Origin: JANRJY01 sp033763735
GTDB lineage: Bacteria; Bacteroidota; Bacteroidia; Cytophagales; UBA9547
Reading direction: 5' to 3'
Assembly (NCBI GenBank): GCA_033763735.1
Contig: JANRJY010000053.1
Span: forward strand, 90,070 to 154,069
DNA length: 64,000 nucleotides
Made by a program: the position numbers and the translations under genes. Within the stretch, counting starts at the first letter, position 1. Every line of letters starts with the position of its first letter. Below are positions 18,537 to 25,872 of the stretch, piece after piece. Below the pieces are notes generated by a model. That model saw only the letters and a program-made list of their open reading frames with translations. It was not told where the DNA came from and did not search any database.

Positions 18537-19316
18537 ATGAAAATGAAAAAGTTGGCATTTCTGTTTATGGCATTTCAGGTGTTTTATTCATTAGCCCAAC
18601 CTGCAATAAAATTTGATACTCAAACCTATGATTTCGGAGAAATTAAAGAAGGAGAGATGGCTATTTTTGATTTCACGTTTACAAATACGGGCAATGCTCC
18701 TTTGATTTTGGGCAATGTGCAACCTTCATGTGGTTGTACCACTCCCGAATGGTCTCGTGATCCGGTAGCTCCTGGTGAAAAGGGTAAAATAAAAGCAATG
18801 TATAATACAATAGGCCGCCCCGGATTTTTCAATAAATCAATCAATGTTACTTCAAATGGAGAACCTGCAAGTGCGATTTTGTACATCAAAGGATCGGTGA
18901 ACAAAAGAGAAGAAGCTGAAAAAAAATATACGGAAGCAGAAATTAAATTGTCTCCGAAATTGGTGATTGATAAAACTCAACATGCATTTGGCAAAGTTGA
19001 AAAGAATACGCAACTAATTGTAAAACTGCAAGTTAAAAACTTAGGTCGTTCCGATTTAAGAATTAGTGAAGTTACAAGTGCTTGCCAATGTGTACGACCA
19101 ATTTTTAAAGAAGATTTCATCAAAAGTGGAAGTGAAGGTACTGTTGAACTCGTTTATACACCTCCTGCTATGGGCGAAAATAGAGATGTGGTGTATTTGA
19201 AATCAAATGATGTGACAAATAGTTCACAAAAATTTGTGCTTACTGCAACAATTGTCGATAGGCTTGCTGCAAAAAATTTGATGAAAGAAAACGAAACCAA
19301 TGTTCCATTTAAGTGA
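18537..19316 (+). CDS. Exported DUF1573 protein with two Ig-like domains
   Basis: With the ATG at 18537 the product has 259 residues, a signal peptide (KKLAFLFMAFQVFYSLAQ) and two copies of the DUF1573 beta-sandwich. Copy one carries YDFGEIKEGE, F-x-F-T-N-T-G-N-A-P-L and the signature SCGCTTPEW; copy two carries HAFGKVEKNT, V-K-N-L-G-R-S-D-L and ACQCVRP. The C-G-C-T / C-Q-C motifs give paired cysteines in each domain. The family is very common in Bacteroidota and structurally close to ASPM/SPD-2/Hydin-type Ig folds, but no function is established. It is a single transcription unit, divergent from the E1 gene and followed by a 7-base periodic array. Confidence 0.88.
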   Translation: MKMKKLAFLFMAFQVFYSLAQPAIKFDTQTYDFGEIKEGEMAIFDFTFTNTGNAPLILGNVQPSCGCTTPEWSRDPVAPGEKGKIKAMYNTIGRPGFFNKSINVTSNGEPASAILYIKGSVNKREEAEKKYTEAEIKLSPKLVIDKTQHAFGKVEKNTQLIVKLQVKNLGRSDLRISEVTSACQCVRPIFKEDFIKSGSEGTVELVYTPPAMGENRDVVYLKSNDVTNSSQKFVLTATIVDRLAAKNLMKENETNVPFK

Positions 19317-19329
19317 AATTGTGAGATGT

Positions 19330-19360
19330 TAAATGTTGAATTATAAATGTTGAATGATAA
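19330..19360 (+). repeat. 7-base periodic stop-codon array after the DUF1573 gene
   Basis: Fourteen bases after the TGA stop, five imperfect 7-base units (ATGTTAA, ATGTTGA, ATTATAA, ATGTTGA, ATGATAA) run in tandem. Stop codons occur at 19330, 19337, 19344, 19351 and 19358, exactly seven bases apart, so all three frames are closed. No GC hairpin is present. Confidence 0.7.
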
Positions 19361-19381
19361 GGTTTTTAGTTTGTGGGAAAG

Positions 19382-19420
19382 TTCATATTACTTTCAAAGT
19401 GCATTTTAAAGTAATATGAA
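19382..19420 (+). promoter_or_regulatory. 13-base perfect inverted repeat enclosing a start codon
   Basis: TTCATATTACTTT (19382-19394) and its exact reverse complement AAAGTAATATGAA (19408-19420) are separated by 13 bases. The ATG of the glycosyltransferase gene (19416-19418) lies inside the right arm, so an RNA hairpin would bury the start; alternatively the dyad is a protein-binding operator. Confidence 0.6.
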
Positions 19421-20285
19421 AGTTACAGGATTCACTTTTATTCGAAATGCCATCACTTTTGATTATCCCGTTGTTGAAGCTATCACATCTATTTTACCTG
19501 TTTGTGATGAATTTATAGTGTCTGTTGGAAACTCTGATGACGATACCAGAGGATTAATAGAGCGCATTAATTCCTCTAAAATCAAAATTATTGATAGCAT
19601 TTGGGACGATTCACTTCGAGAAGGAGGCAAGGTTTTGGCCTTAGAAACCGATAAAGTATTTGACCAAATTACAAAAGAAACCGATTGGTGTTTTTACATA
19701 CAAGCAGATGAAGTAGTTCACGAAAAATATCATCCTGAAATATTAGACAAAATGAATCTGTATCTCAATGACAACATTGTTGAGGGATTATTGTTTAATT
19801 ATACTCACTTTTATGGTAGCTATAATTATGTAGCGGATTCACGAAACTGGTATAGGAATGAAATTAGAATCATTCGTAATGATAAAACGATTCGTTCATA
19901 CCGCGATGCACAAGGGTTTAGAAAAGAAGGCAGAAAACTTCAAGTAAAACCAATAAATGCCTTCATATATCATTATGGATGGGTCAAAAATCCTATTTAT
20001 CAAAAGCGTAAAGAAAAGTATTTTCATAAGTTTTGGCATAGCGACAATTGGATTGGTGCTAATGTAAAAAAAGGAAATGAATTTGACTATTCAATTGTGG
20101 ATTCACTCACGCTTTTTAAACATTCGCACCCCTTAGTAATGCAAAAAAGAGTAGCTACAATGGATTGGAAATTTGACTTTGATATCCGCAAAAAACAATT
20201 TTCATTGAAAAAATGGTTGTTGTATTTTTATGAAAAATTGACCGGTGTAAGGTTGTTTGAATACCGAAATTTTAAGATAATCTAA
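19416..20285 (+). CDS. Glycosyltransferase family 2-like protein
   Basis: The 289-residue product has a GT-A type N-terminus (FTFIRNAITFDYPVVEAITSILPVCDEFIVSVG), a D-D-T-R-G loop and a metal-site region WCFYIQADEVVHE around residue 95, where GT2 enzymes carry DxD. The C-terminal half has an RNWYRNEIRII segment and a basic KRKEKYFHKFWH stretch. No signal peptide or transmembrane helix is seen, so it is probably cytoplasmic or peripheral. It would transfer a sugar onto a lipid-linked or core oligosaccharide, but donor and acceptor are unknown. It converges with the next glycosyltransferase gene, overlapping its 3' end by 14 bases. Its start is enclosed in an inverted repeat. Confidence 0.8.
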   Translation: MKVTGFTFIRNAITFDYPVVEAITSILPVCDEFIVSVGNSDDDTRGLIERINSSKIKIIDSIWDDSLREGGKVLALETDKVFDQITKETDWCFYIQADEVVHEKYHPEILDKMNLYLNDNIVEGLLFNYTHFYGSYNYVADSRNWYRNEIRIIRNDKTIRSYRDAQGFRKEGRKLQVKPINAFIYHYGWVKNPIYQKRKEKYFHKFWHSDNWIGANVKKGNEFDYSIVDSLTLFKHSHPLVMQKRVATMDWKFDFDIRKKQFSLKKWLLYFYEKLTGVRLFEYRNFKII

Positions 20286-21183
20286 AGAAAAGTATCTTAT
20301 AAATTGTTACATAAAATCTCAGTGTTGAAATAGCTCGCAACGGGTTCATTAACAAACTTTTAAGCAAATATTTTAAAGCTTCTTTTTTGTGATTTTTAGT
20401 AATTGAAAGATGTAGTGCTATATAGGTTAAGTTATCGCATTGGAATTGTTTGAGGTATTTTCCATAGATATTTATAAATGGCTTATCCATAAATAAATAA
20501 TATTCGAGCTGCGTCATCCTTCCCTTTAGTGTATTCAAATTAACATTAAGCACACTTCTTTTGTTATGATTTACAAATGCACATGTGTATGCGTCAATCA
20601 AATGAATTTTGTAACGCGATGCAAGCCGGAGGCAAAGCTCATAATCCTCAGATCCGGAAGAGAGTAAACGATTTTCATTAAAAGGATGCTTCAATGCAAT
20701 ATCTTTACGAAGAAAAAACATACAACCAATAAAGTTCCCTTCAATAATTCGCTTATTTAAATCTCCTTTATAATCAAAAGATTTAGGGTTTTTAATATTG
20801 TTTTCATTGATAATTTCATGTTTGGGTATTATAAATTCAGGATGATTGTTCATCTGAATAAAAGTATTTGCTGCACTCAAATGATTGGAATAAATAATGT
20901 CATCTGAATCTAAAAAATATAAATAATCTCCGCTTGAATTTTGTGTTCCGGTGTTACGAGCTGCTGAACGTTCTTGGTTTTTAGTTTTTTTGACAAAAAT
21001 GATTTTTTCGGAGCCTATTTTTTCTACTATTTCTTGTGTATTATCTGTACCTCCATCATCAACGACTATAATTTCATAGTTTGAATAATTTTGGTTTAAC
21101 GCAGATTCTAATGTTTTGGTAATTAAATTTGCTCTGTTAAAAGTAGGGACAATTATTGAAAAACGTATCTCCTTAACACTCAT
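20272..21183 (-). CDS. Glycosyltransferase family 2 protein
   Basis: This 303-residue enzyme is a typical GT2: FSIIVPTFNRANLITKTLES at 8-27, EIIVVDDGGTDNT (nucleotide-sugar binding) near 53-65, the DxD-like DYLYFLDSDDI near 85-95, and a possible acceptor/catalytic segment SGSEDYELCLRL around 185-196 in which ED is the usual catalytic pair. It lacks transmembrane helices. The gene starts within the stop of the upstream GT4 gene (four-base overlap), so the two are co-translated and probably act in the same surface polysaccharide pathway. Its 3' end overlaps the convergent glycosyltransferase gene by 14 bases. Confidence 0.9.
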   Translation of the reverse strand: MSVKEIRFSIIVPTFNRANLITKTLESALNQNYSNYEIIVVDDGGTDNTQEIVEKIGSEKIIFVKKTKNQERSAARNTGTQNSSGDYLYFLDSDDIIYSNHLSAANTFIQMNNHPEFIIPKHEIINENNIKNPKSFDYKGDLNKRIIEGNFIGCMFFLRKDIALKHPFNENRLLSSGSEDYELCLRLASRYKIHLIDAYTCAFVNHNKRSVLNVNLNTLKGRMTQLEYYLFMDKPFINIYGKYLKQFQCDNLTYIALHLSITKNHKKEALKYLLKSLLMNPLRAISTLRFYVTIYKILFFRLS

Positions 21184-22295
21184 TTTGAAAGGTATAATTT
21201 TGAAAGTTTTTCAATCATATATTCAAGTTTAAAATACTGATTTGCTGATATTTTACCATTTGATATTAGTACATCTCTTAAATAATCATCTTTTAATATA
21301 TTTATAATGGCTTTGTATATTTGATCTGAATTTTTATAACCAACTACCAAGGCATTTTTATCATTTTCAATAAATGAAGAGGCAATTCCAGACAGAGTAA
21401 AAACTGATGGAATTCCTGAAGCAAGCGATTCCACATAGGTTTGTCCAAAGCCTTCAAAGTCAGCTGCAATTGGCGTGTGAACATACACATCAAAAGTATG
21501 ATATAAAGCCTCTATGTCATTTTCAAAATCTATTTCAACAAAAGAATTTGGTGGAAGGCTTTTTAACAATCTTTTGATTTCATGGGAAAAATCGCCTCTG
21601 GTATTGGCTAATATCAATATGGCATGTGGAAAATCATATAATAAATTTTTAAAAGCAGGGATAATATATTGTATACCCTTAAGTTCTGTATATCGGGCAA
21701 TTACTCCAATTACCGGATGCCGTTGATTTGGATTGTATTTGAATTTAAGTTTTTCAACTATCACTAATTCAGGATGTGCAAATGATTCCAAATCAAAACC
21801 ATGATATATAACTTTAATCTTATCAGGATGCACATTTTCTTTTTCGATCAAAACCTTTTGAACGGTTTCACTTGGTGCAATAATATGGGTTGAAAGGGTA
21901 TTGCAAAAAATATCGTACTGAACAATTTTAGGATAGTAATAATGGTTCAAAGCGGCATAGTGGCGGGTAAGTACTCGCTTGGGTACTCCTGCAAGTTTGG
22001 CGGCTACTAACCCTGCTAATGAGGCTTCAAAAAGGTGACAATGAACCACTTGTATGTTGAGTTTGGCGAAGTAATAAAATAATTTGATTGTTGCTAAAGG
22101 CAAATCAAATTTGCTTTTATATTTTATTCTGTAAACATCAATTTGCTTTTCTTTTAGCCAAAATTCTAAATACGAATCAGATTTATTCAATAGGAAAAAA
22201 TGTAGTTTTATTTTTTGAGGATCTATTTGATTGGCAATCCACTCAAATGCCAATGCCTTATCAATGTCAGAAACTACTATTGCAACTTGTACCAC
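21180..22295 (-). CDS. Glycosyltransferase family 4 (GT-B) protein
   Basis: A two-domain GT-B enzyme. The N-terminal domain contains V-V-H-C-H-L-F-E-A-S-L-A-G-L-V-A-A-K-L-A-G-V and RVLTRHYAAL. The C-terminal domain has VIGVIARYTELKGIQYIIPAF, and the donor-binding E-x7-E region appears as DFEGFGQTYVESLASGIPSV. I set the start at the GTG at 22295 because the first Rossmann strand begins there (VQVAIVVSDIDKA), giving 371 residues; the TTG at 22376 would overlap purM and the ATG at 22349 would add a non-homologous stretch. It is the first gene of a pair with the GT2 gene. Donor and acceptor are unknown; lipopolysaccharide or glycoprotein glycan synthesis is likely. Confidence 0.85.
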   Translation of the reverse strand: MVQVAIVVSDIDKALAFEWIANQIDPQKIKLHFFLLNKSDSYLEFWLKEKQIDVYRIKYKSKFDLPLATIKLFYYFAKLNIQVVHCHLFEASLAGLVAAKLAGVPKRVLTRHYAALNHYYYPKIVQYDIFCNTLSTHIIAPSETVQKVLIEKENVHPDKIKVIYHGFDLESFAHPELVIVEKLKFKYNPNQRHPVIGVIARYTELKGIQYIIPAFKNLLYDFPHAILILANTRGDFSHEIKRLLKSLPPNSFVEIDFENDIEALYHTFDVYVHTPIAADFEGFGQTYVESLASGIPSVFTLSGIASSFIENDKNALVVGYKNSDQIYKAIINILKDDYLRDVLISNGKISANQYFKLEYMIEKLSKLYLSK

Positions 22296-22355
22296 GAAGT
22301 AAATATGACAAAAAATCAAATTATTTATTGATTTTTGCAGCTTAAACATTTGCGC

Positions 22356-23528
22356 ATGCAGGACCGTTACGCCCAAAGAGGGGTTTCATCATCAAAAGAA
22401 GATGTTCATAAAGCCATTCAAAACATCGATAAGGGCTTATTTCCAAAAGCTTTTTGTAAAATATCACCTGATTTATTAGGGAGAGACTCTAATTATGTAA
22501 ATATTATGCATGCGGATGGCGCAGGCACAAAGTCGTCATTGGCTTATATGTACTGGAAGGAAACAGGGGATATAAGTGTGTGGAAAGGTATAGCGCAAGA
22601 TGCAATTGTAATGAACACAGATGATTTGCTTTGCGTTGGTTGCACCGGCCCAATGCTACTTTCCTCAACCATTGGTCGAAACAAATCTCTTGTTCCAGGA
22701 GAAGTAATATCCGCTATAATAGCAGGGACCGAAGAAGTATTGGAAATGCTTCGTAACAATGGAATGACTATTGAAAGTACAGGTGGAGAAACCGCTGATG
22801 TTGGCGATTTGGTTCGAACGATTATAGTTGATAGTACAGTTACAGCAAGGATGAAAAAGTCTGATGTTATTGATAATAGCAACATTGCTCCGGGTCAAGT
22901 AATTGTAGGTTTGGCTTCATATGGTAAAGCCAATTATGAAACAGAATATAATGGAGGCATGGGTAGCAATGGATTGACCTCAGCTCGTCATGATGTATTT
23001 GCAAAATATTTGGCAAACAAATATCGGGAAAGCTATGATGGTATTGTTCCGGATGAATTGGTATATTCCGGTTCCAAAAAGTTAACAGATATAATTGAAA
23101 TTGACGCAAATATTAAAATCACTGCCGGAAAGCTGGTGCTTTCACCTACCAGAACTTATGCGCCAGTAATTAAAGCAATTCTTGATGAACACAGAAATAA
23201 CGTCAAAGGAATGGTACATTGCAGCGGAGGAGGACAAACCAAAGTGCTCCACTTTGTTGACAATGTGCATATTATAAAAGATAATATGTTTGATATACCT
23301 CCATTATTTCAACTAATTCAGTCCGAAAGTAATACAGATTGGAAAGAAATGTACAAAGTATTCAATATGGGTCATCGAATGGAGATTTACACGGATAATA
23401 CTACCGCTGAATATATTTTGAGTATATCAAAAAGCTTTGATATTGAGGCGAAAATAATTGGAAGGGTTGAAGACAGTAATTCAAAAAAACTTTCGATAAA
23501 AACGGAAAGAGGAATTTATGAATATTGA
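22356..23528 (+). CDS. purM: Phosphoribosylformylglycinamidine cyclo-ligase (AIR synthetase)
   Basis: PurM converts FGAM to AIR with ATP in the fifth step of purine synthesis. The ATG at 22356 gives 390 residues starting DRYAQRGVSSSKEDVHKAI, the usual start of the Bacteroidota form. Landmarks are HADGAGTKSSLAYMYW, the Asp-rich MNTDDLLCVGC, GGETADVGDLVRTIIVDST and the C-terminal ASYG/NGLTSARHDVF region. It has the long form's HCSGGGQTKVLHF in place of the E. coli N-terminal arrangement. The gene stands alone, divergent from the glycosyltransferase pair with a gap of 60 bases. A TTTTTGCAGC sequence at 22332-22341 probably marks the promoter region. No other pur genes are nearby. Confidence 0.95.
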   Translation: MQDRYAQRGVSSSKEDVHKAIQNIDKGLFPKAFCKISPDLLGRDSNYVNIMHADGAGTKSSLAYMYWKETGDISVWKGIAQDAIVMNTDDLLCVGCTGPMLLSSTIGRNKSLVPGEVISAIIAGTEEVLEMLRNNGMTIESTGGETADVGDLVRTIIVDSTVTARMKKSDVIDNSNIAPGQVIVGLASYGKANYETEYNGGMGSNGLTSARHDVFAKYLANKYRESYDGIVPDELVYSGSKKLTDIIEIDANIKITAGKLVLSPTRTYAPVIKAILDEHRNNVKGMVHCSGGGQTKVLHFVDNVHIIKDNMFDIPPLFQLIQSESNTDWKEMYKVFNMGHRMEIYTDNTTAEYILSISKSFDIEAKIIGRVEDSNSKKLSIKTERGIYEY

Positions 23529-23606
23529 AGTGTTCAAGTGCTAATTATTCAGTTATAAAAAATTTTAATATTCAATTTCAAATAAATCATTGTTTTATCA
23601 AATAAA

Positions 23607-23703
23607 TTAAGAACCTAAACAGATGGCTATATTTAATATAGGTACAATTATTTTTTTAATCTCTTTAGGAATTGTAATGTCGATGGCATTTTAAGAACCT
23701 AAA
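23607..23703 (+). repeat. Pair of 13-base direct repeats flanking a micro-ORF
   Basis: TTAAGAACCTAAA occurs at 23607-23619 and again, exactly, at 23691-23703, 84 bases apart, on either side of the 23-codon ORF at 23623. The second copy also supplies the left arm of a weak terminator-like hairpin. Confidence 0.5.
23623..23694 (+). CDS. Possible 23-residue hydrophobic micro-protein
   Basis: An ATG at 23623 opens 23 codons closed by TAA at 23692-23694. The product is almost wholly hydrophobic with small residues (including GTIIFLISLGIVMSM), as in single-pass membrane micropeptides. It sits 94 bases after purM in the same direction and ends at the edge of a terminator-like hairpin. There is no recognisable promoter or ribosome-binding site. 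A hydrophobic ORF of this length arises easily by chance in AT-rich DNA, so it is only a candidate. Confidence 0.28.
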   Translation: MAIFNIGTIIFLISLGIVMSMAF

Positions 23704-23730
23704 GCCGAAAAAAATTAGGTTTAGTTTTTT
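23696..23730 (+). terminator. Weak terminator-like hairpin
   Basis: AACCTAA (23696-23702) pairs with TTAGGTT (23715-23721) across a 12-base loop, followed by TAG and six T (23725-23730). The stem is short and the loop large, so strength is doubtful. It would end transcripts from purM and overlaps the stop of the convergent MNT gene. Confidence 0.4.
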
Positions 23731-24029
23731 AAAAACAATTTGCCTACCCTCAAAATATGTTCTTTAAGTTCTAGGTGGTTTAGGTCGTCAAGTGCAACTA
23801 CATCTACATGATATGGAATTGGAATTTCTTCATTTAGCATGGTTGCAATATTCAGTGCAGTAACTGAATTGCAATTTTTGCCTTTAATTGCCAAATCAAT
23901 ATCACTTCCTTTTTTGTAATTGCCTTTTGCTCTGCTTCCGAAAATGATTACTTCTTCAACCTCAGGAAATCTGGTGAAAGCTTTTAAAATTTCATCATAA
24001 CTTTTGGTTGAAATCCCAAAATCATTCAT
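23721..24029 (-). CDS. MNT-type nucleotidyltransferase (antitoxin partner of HEPN)
   Basis: The 102-residue minimal nucleotidyltransferase has the GSRAKGNYKKGSDIDLAIKG signature at 31-50, giving G-S and the two metal-binding aspartates (D43 and D45), with a third acidic position in DVVALDDL near 77. It is preceded by a HEPN-domain gene whose 3' end overlaps its start by eight bases. In characterised HEPN/MNT pairs such as SO_3165/SO_3166 and HepT/MntA, the MNT enzyme AMPylates and silences the HEPN ribonuclease. That function is inferred here from motifs and arrangement; HI0073/HI0074-like modules of unclear function are the alternative. Confidence 0.88.
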   Translation of the reverse strand: MNDFGISTKSYDEILKAFTRFPEVEEVIIFGSRAKGNYKKGSDIDLAIKGKNCNSVTALNIATMLNEEIPIPYHVDVVALDDLNHLELKEHILRVGKLFLKN

Positions 24030-24423
24030 TTAGCTTTTTCAGTTTGTGGTACAAATCCAGTAATTCTTCAAGATATTCATCAACGATCAAATGATAAGCA
24101 ATGGTTGCATTTTTTTCATTGTAAGTATGGCTCATCAAATTGCGTTTTTCCAACATATCCATCCATTTGTCACCATTATTTAATAATTGATATGCAAAGC
24201 CTTCTTTAATGGTATCACGAGGGAATTTCACATCTACACTTTTTTCTTCCAAATAATCTTTCACCGTTTTCCAGCCTAGTTCAAAAGTGAATTCATAAAT
24301 TTGAATTACCCCAGCTATTTCCAAATTCGATAAATCATTTTTTTCGCAAGCTTCTTTCAAATGAAAAATGGCTTTTTCGAAATTTTGAAAACGTTGTTTC
24401 CACCTTATATCTTGTTGATTCAT
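24022..24423 (-). CDS. HEPN-domain protein, HI0074 (nucleotidyltransferase substrate-binding) family
   Basis: A 133-residue all-helical protein. The sequence RWKQRFQNFEKAIFHLKEA, then IQIYEFTFELGWKTVKDYLEE (about 41-61) is diagnostic of the HI0074-like subfamily, and the HEPN R-x4-H motif is present as R94-NLMS-H99 followed by TYNE. In HEPN toxins this Arg and His form the RNase active site, and the following Tyr region is the AMPylation target. It lies directly upstream of the MNT gene with an eight-base overlap, so the pair is a likely type VII-like toxin-antitoxin module. It follows argH by 40 bases in the same direction. Confidence 0.88.
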   Translation of the reverse strand: MNQQDIRWKQRFQNFEKAIFHLKEACEKNDLSNLEIAGVIQIYEFTFELGWKTVKDYLEEKSVDVKFPRDTIKEGFAYQLLNNGDKWMDMLEKRNLMSHTYNEKNATIAYHLIVDEYLEELLDLYHKLKKLNE

Positions 24424-24463
24424 CTTAATTGAATAATGAAATAAATAAATTTACTATCAATAA

Positions 24464-25801
24464 TTAACTTAACAATCTTTCAAAAGCCTTATTTTTATTC
24501 TCAAATTGAAATCCTTTTACGATTTCACCAAATCTTATCGCAATCTCTTTATTCATCAAATTACCCATACTGCCTTCGTGGGTATGAGTTACTTTGTTAG
24601 GAATTTTAAATTTTCCCGAATTAATTTCTTCCCCTACCATTTTATAGGCATCTCTAAAGACTGTTCCCTGAAGCACTAGTTCGTTTACTCGATCCACACT
24701 GTACATATATTTGTATTTTTCCTCTATAGCTAATTTTTCATTCACTTCTACTTTTTCAAGCATAGAAATAGTTAACTCAATGCAAGATTTAATATCTTGA
24801 AAAGCGGGAATAGTATATTCTTTCAATATTTGCCAATCGCGATGATAGCCACTGGGCATATTGGTAGTGAGTAAGTTAACGTTATTCCCTATGGATTTGA
24901 TTTGATTAGTTTTGGCACGTATTAGTTCAAACACATCCGGATTTTTTTTATGTGGCATTATGCTGGAGCCTTCCATAAGTTCTTCAGGAAACTTGATAAA
25001 ATCAAAATTCTGACTAACATAAAGTACTGAATCGGTAGCAAGTTTGTTTATGGTATAAGCCACAGATCCTAAGGCATTTGCAACAATACTATCTACTTTC
25101 CCTCTTGTCATTTGGGCATACACCACATTATTGTTCAAACCTGAAAACCCAAGTAATTCCGTAGTTAGTGTTCTGTTTAAAGGAAACGAAGAACCGTATC
25201 CGGCAGCAGAGCCCAAAGGATTGCGATCAACTGTTTTGTAGGCAGCCAAAAGTACTTCCAAATCATCAACCAACGCTTCTGCATAAGCTCCAAACCACAA
25301 TCCAAAAGACGAAGGCATAGCCACCTGAAAATGGGTGTATCCCGGTAAGATTACATCTTTGTACTTTTCGCTTTGTTTTTGAAGTAATACAAATAATTGT
25401 TGAATTTTGACCACCAAAGCTTCCAACTGATCGCGCATATATAATTTCAAATCCACAAGTACCTGATCGTTTCGTGACCTACCGCTGTGGATTTTTTTGC
25501 CTATATCACCGAGTCTTTTTGTTAATGTTATTTCAATTTGTGAATGAATATCTTCAACGCCTTCTTCAATGGTAAATTGGTCTGATTCTATTTCTTTATA
25601 AATGACAATCAGTTCATTTTTAAGAACTTCTAATTCATTTTTTGTTAATAAATGTATGGTTTCGAGCATAGTTATATGTGCGATGGAACCCAGTACATCA
25701 TATTTTGCTAAATATAGGTCGAGCACTCTATCCTTGCCGGTGGTAAATTTTTCTATTTGCTCACTTACAGATACATTTTTAGCCCAAAGTTTGTTCGACA
25801 T
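24464..25801 (-). CDS. argH: Argininosuccinate lyase
   Basis: ArgH splits argininosuccinate into arginine and fumarate in the last step of arginine synthesis. The 445-residue product carries the fumarase/lyase signature GSSIMPHKKNPDVFE near 275-290, HSGRSRNDQVLVDLKLYMRD near 90-109 and PGYTHFQVAMP near 145-155. All catalytic regions (T-H and the signature-loop Ser) are intact. Length is normal for Bacteroidota. No other arginine genes are in the window; it sits 71 bases downstream of the PglE-like gene in the same direction, so it could be read from that operon or from its own weak promoter. Confidence 0.96.
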   Translation of the reverse strand: MSNKLWAKNVSVSEQIEKFTTGKDRVLDLYLAKYDVLGSIAHITMLETIHLLTKNELEVLKNELIVIYKEIESDQFTIEEGVEDIHSQIEITLTKRLGDIGKKIHSGRSRNDQVLVDLKLYMRDQLEALVVKIQQLFVLLQKQSEKYKDVILPGYTHFQVAMPSSFGLWFGAYAEALVDDLEVLLAAYKTVDRNPLGSAAGYGSSFPLNRTLTTELLGFSGLNNNVVYAQMTRGKVDSIVANALGSVAYTINKLATDSVLYVSQNFDFIKFPEELMEGSSIMPHKKNPDVFELIRAKTNQIKSIGNNVNLLTTNMPSGYHRDWQILKEYTIPAFQDIKSCIELTISMLEKVEVNEKLAIEEKYKYMYSVDRVNELVLQGTVFRDAYKMVGEEINSGKFKIPNKVTHTHEGSMGNLMNKEIAIRFGEIVKGFQFENKNKAFERLLS

Positions 25802-25872
25802 ATGCTTTGATTAATAATTGTTGGTTCAAATATCTCACAATTGCGGAATTGAAAGATATGAAGTTATAAATA

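Noticed and set aside
22296..22376. Longer N-terminus of the GT4 glycosyltransferase from TTG 22376 or ATG 22349.
   Set aside because: The extension would overlap the purM start or leave almost no promoter space, and the added residues do not resemble a GT-B N-terminus.
23526..23560. A further 8-base stop array after purM.
   Set aside because: GTGTTCAA/GTGCTAAT units look related, but only one stop codon falls on the grid, so it is too weak to count with the others.
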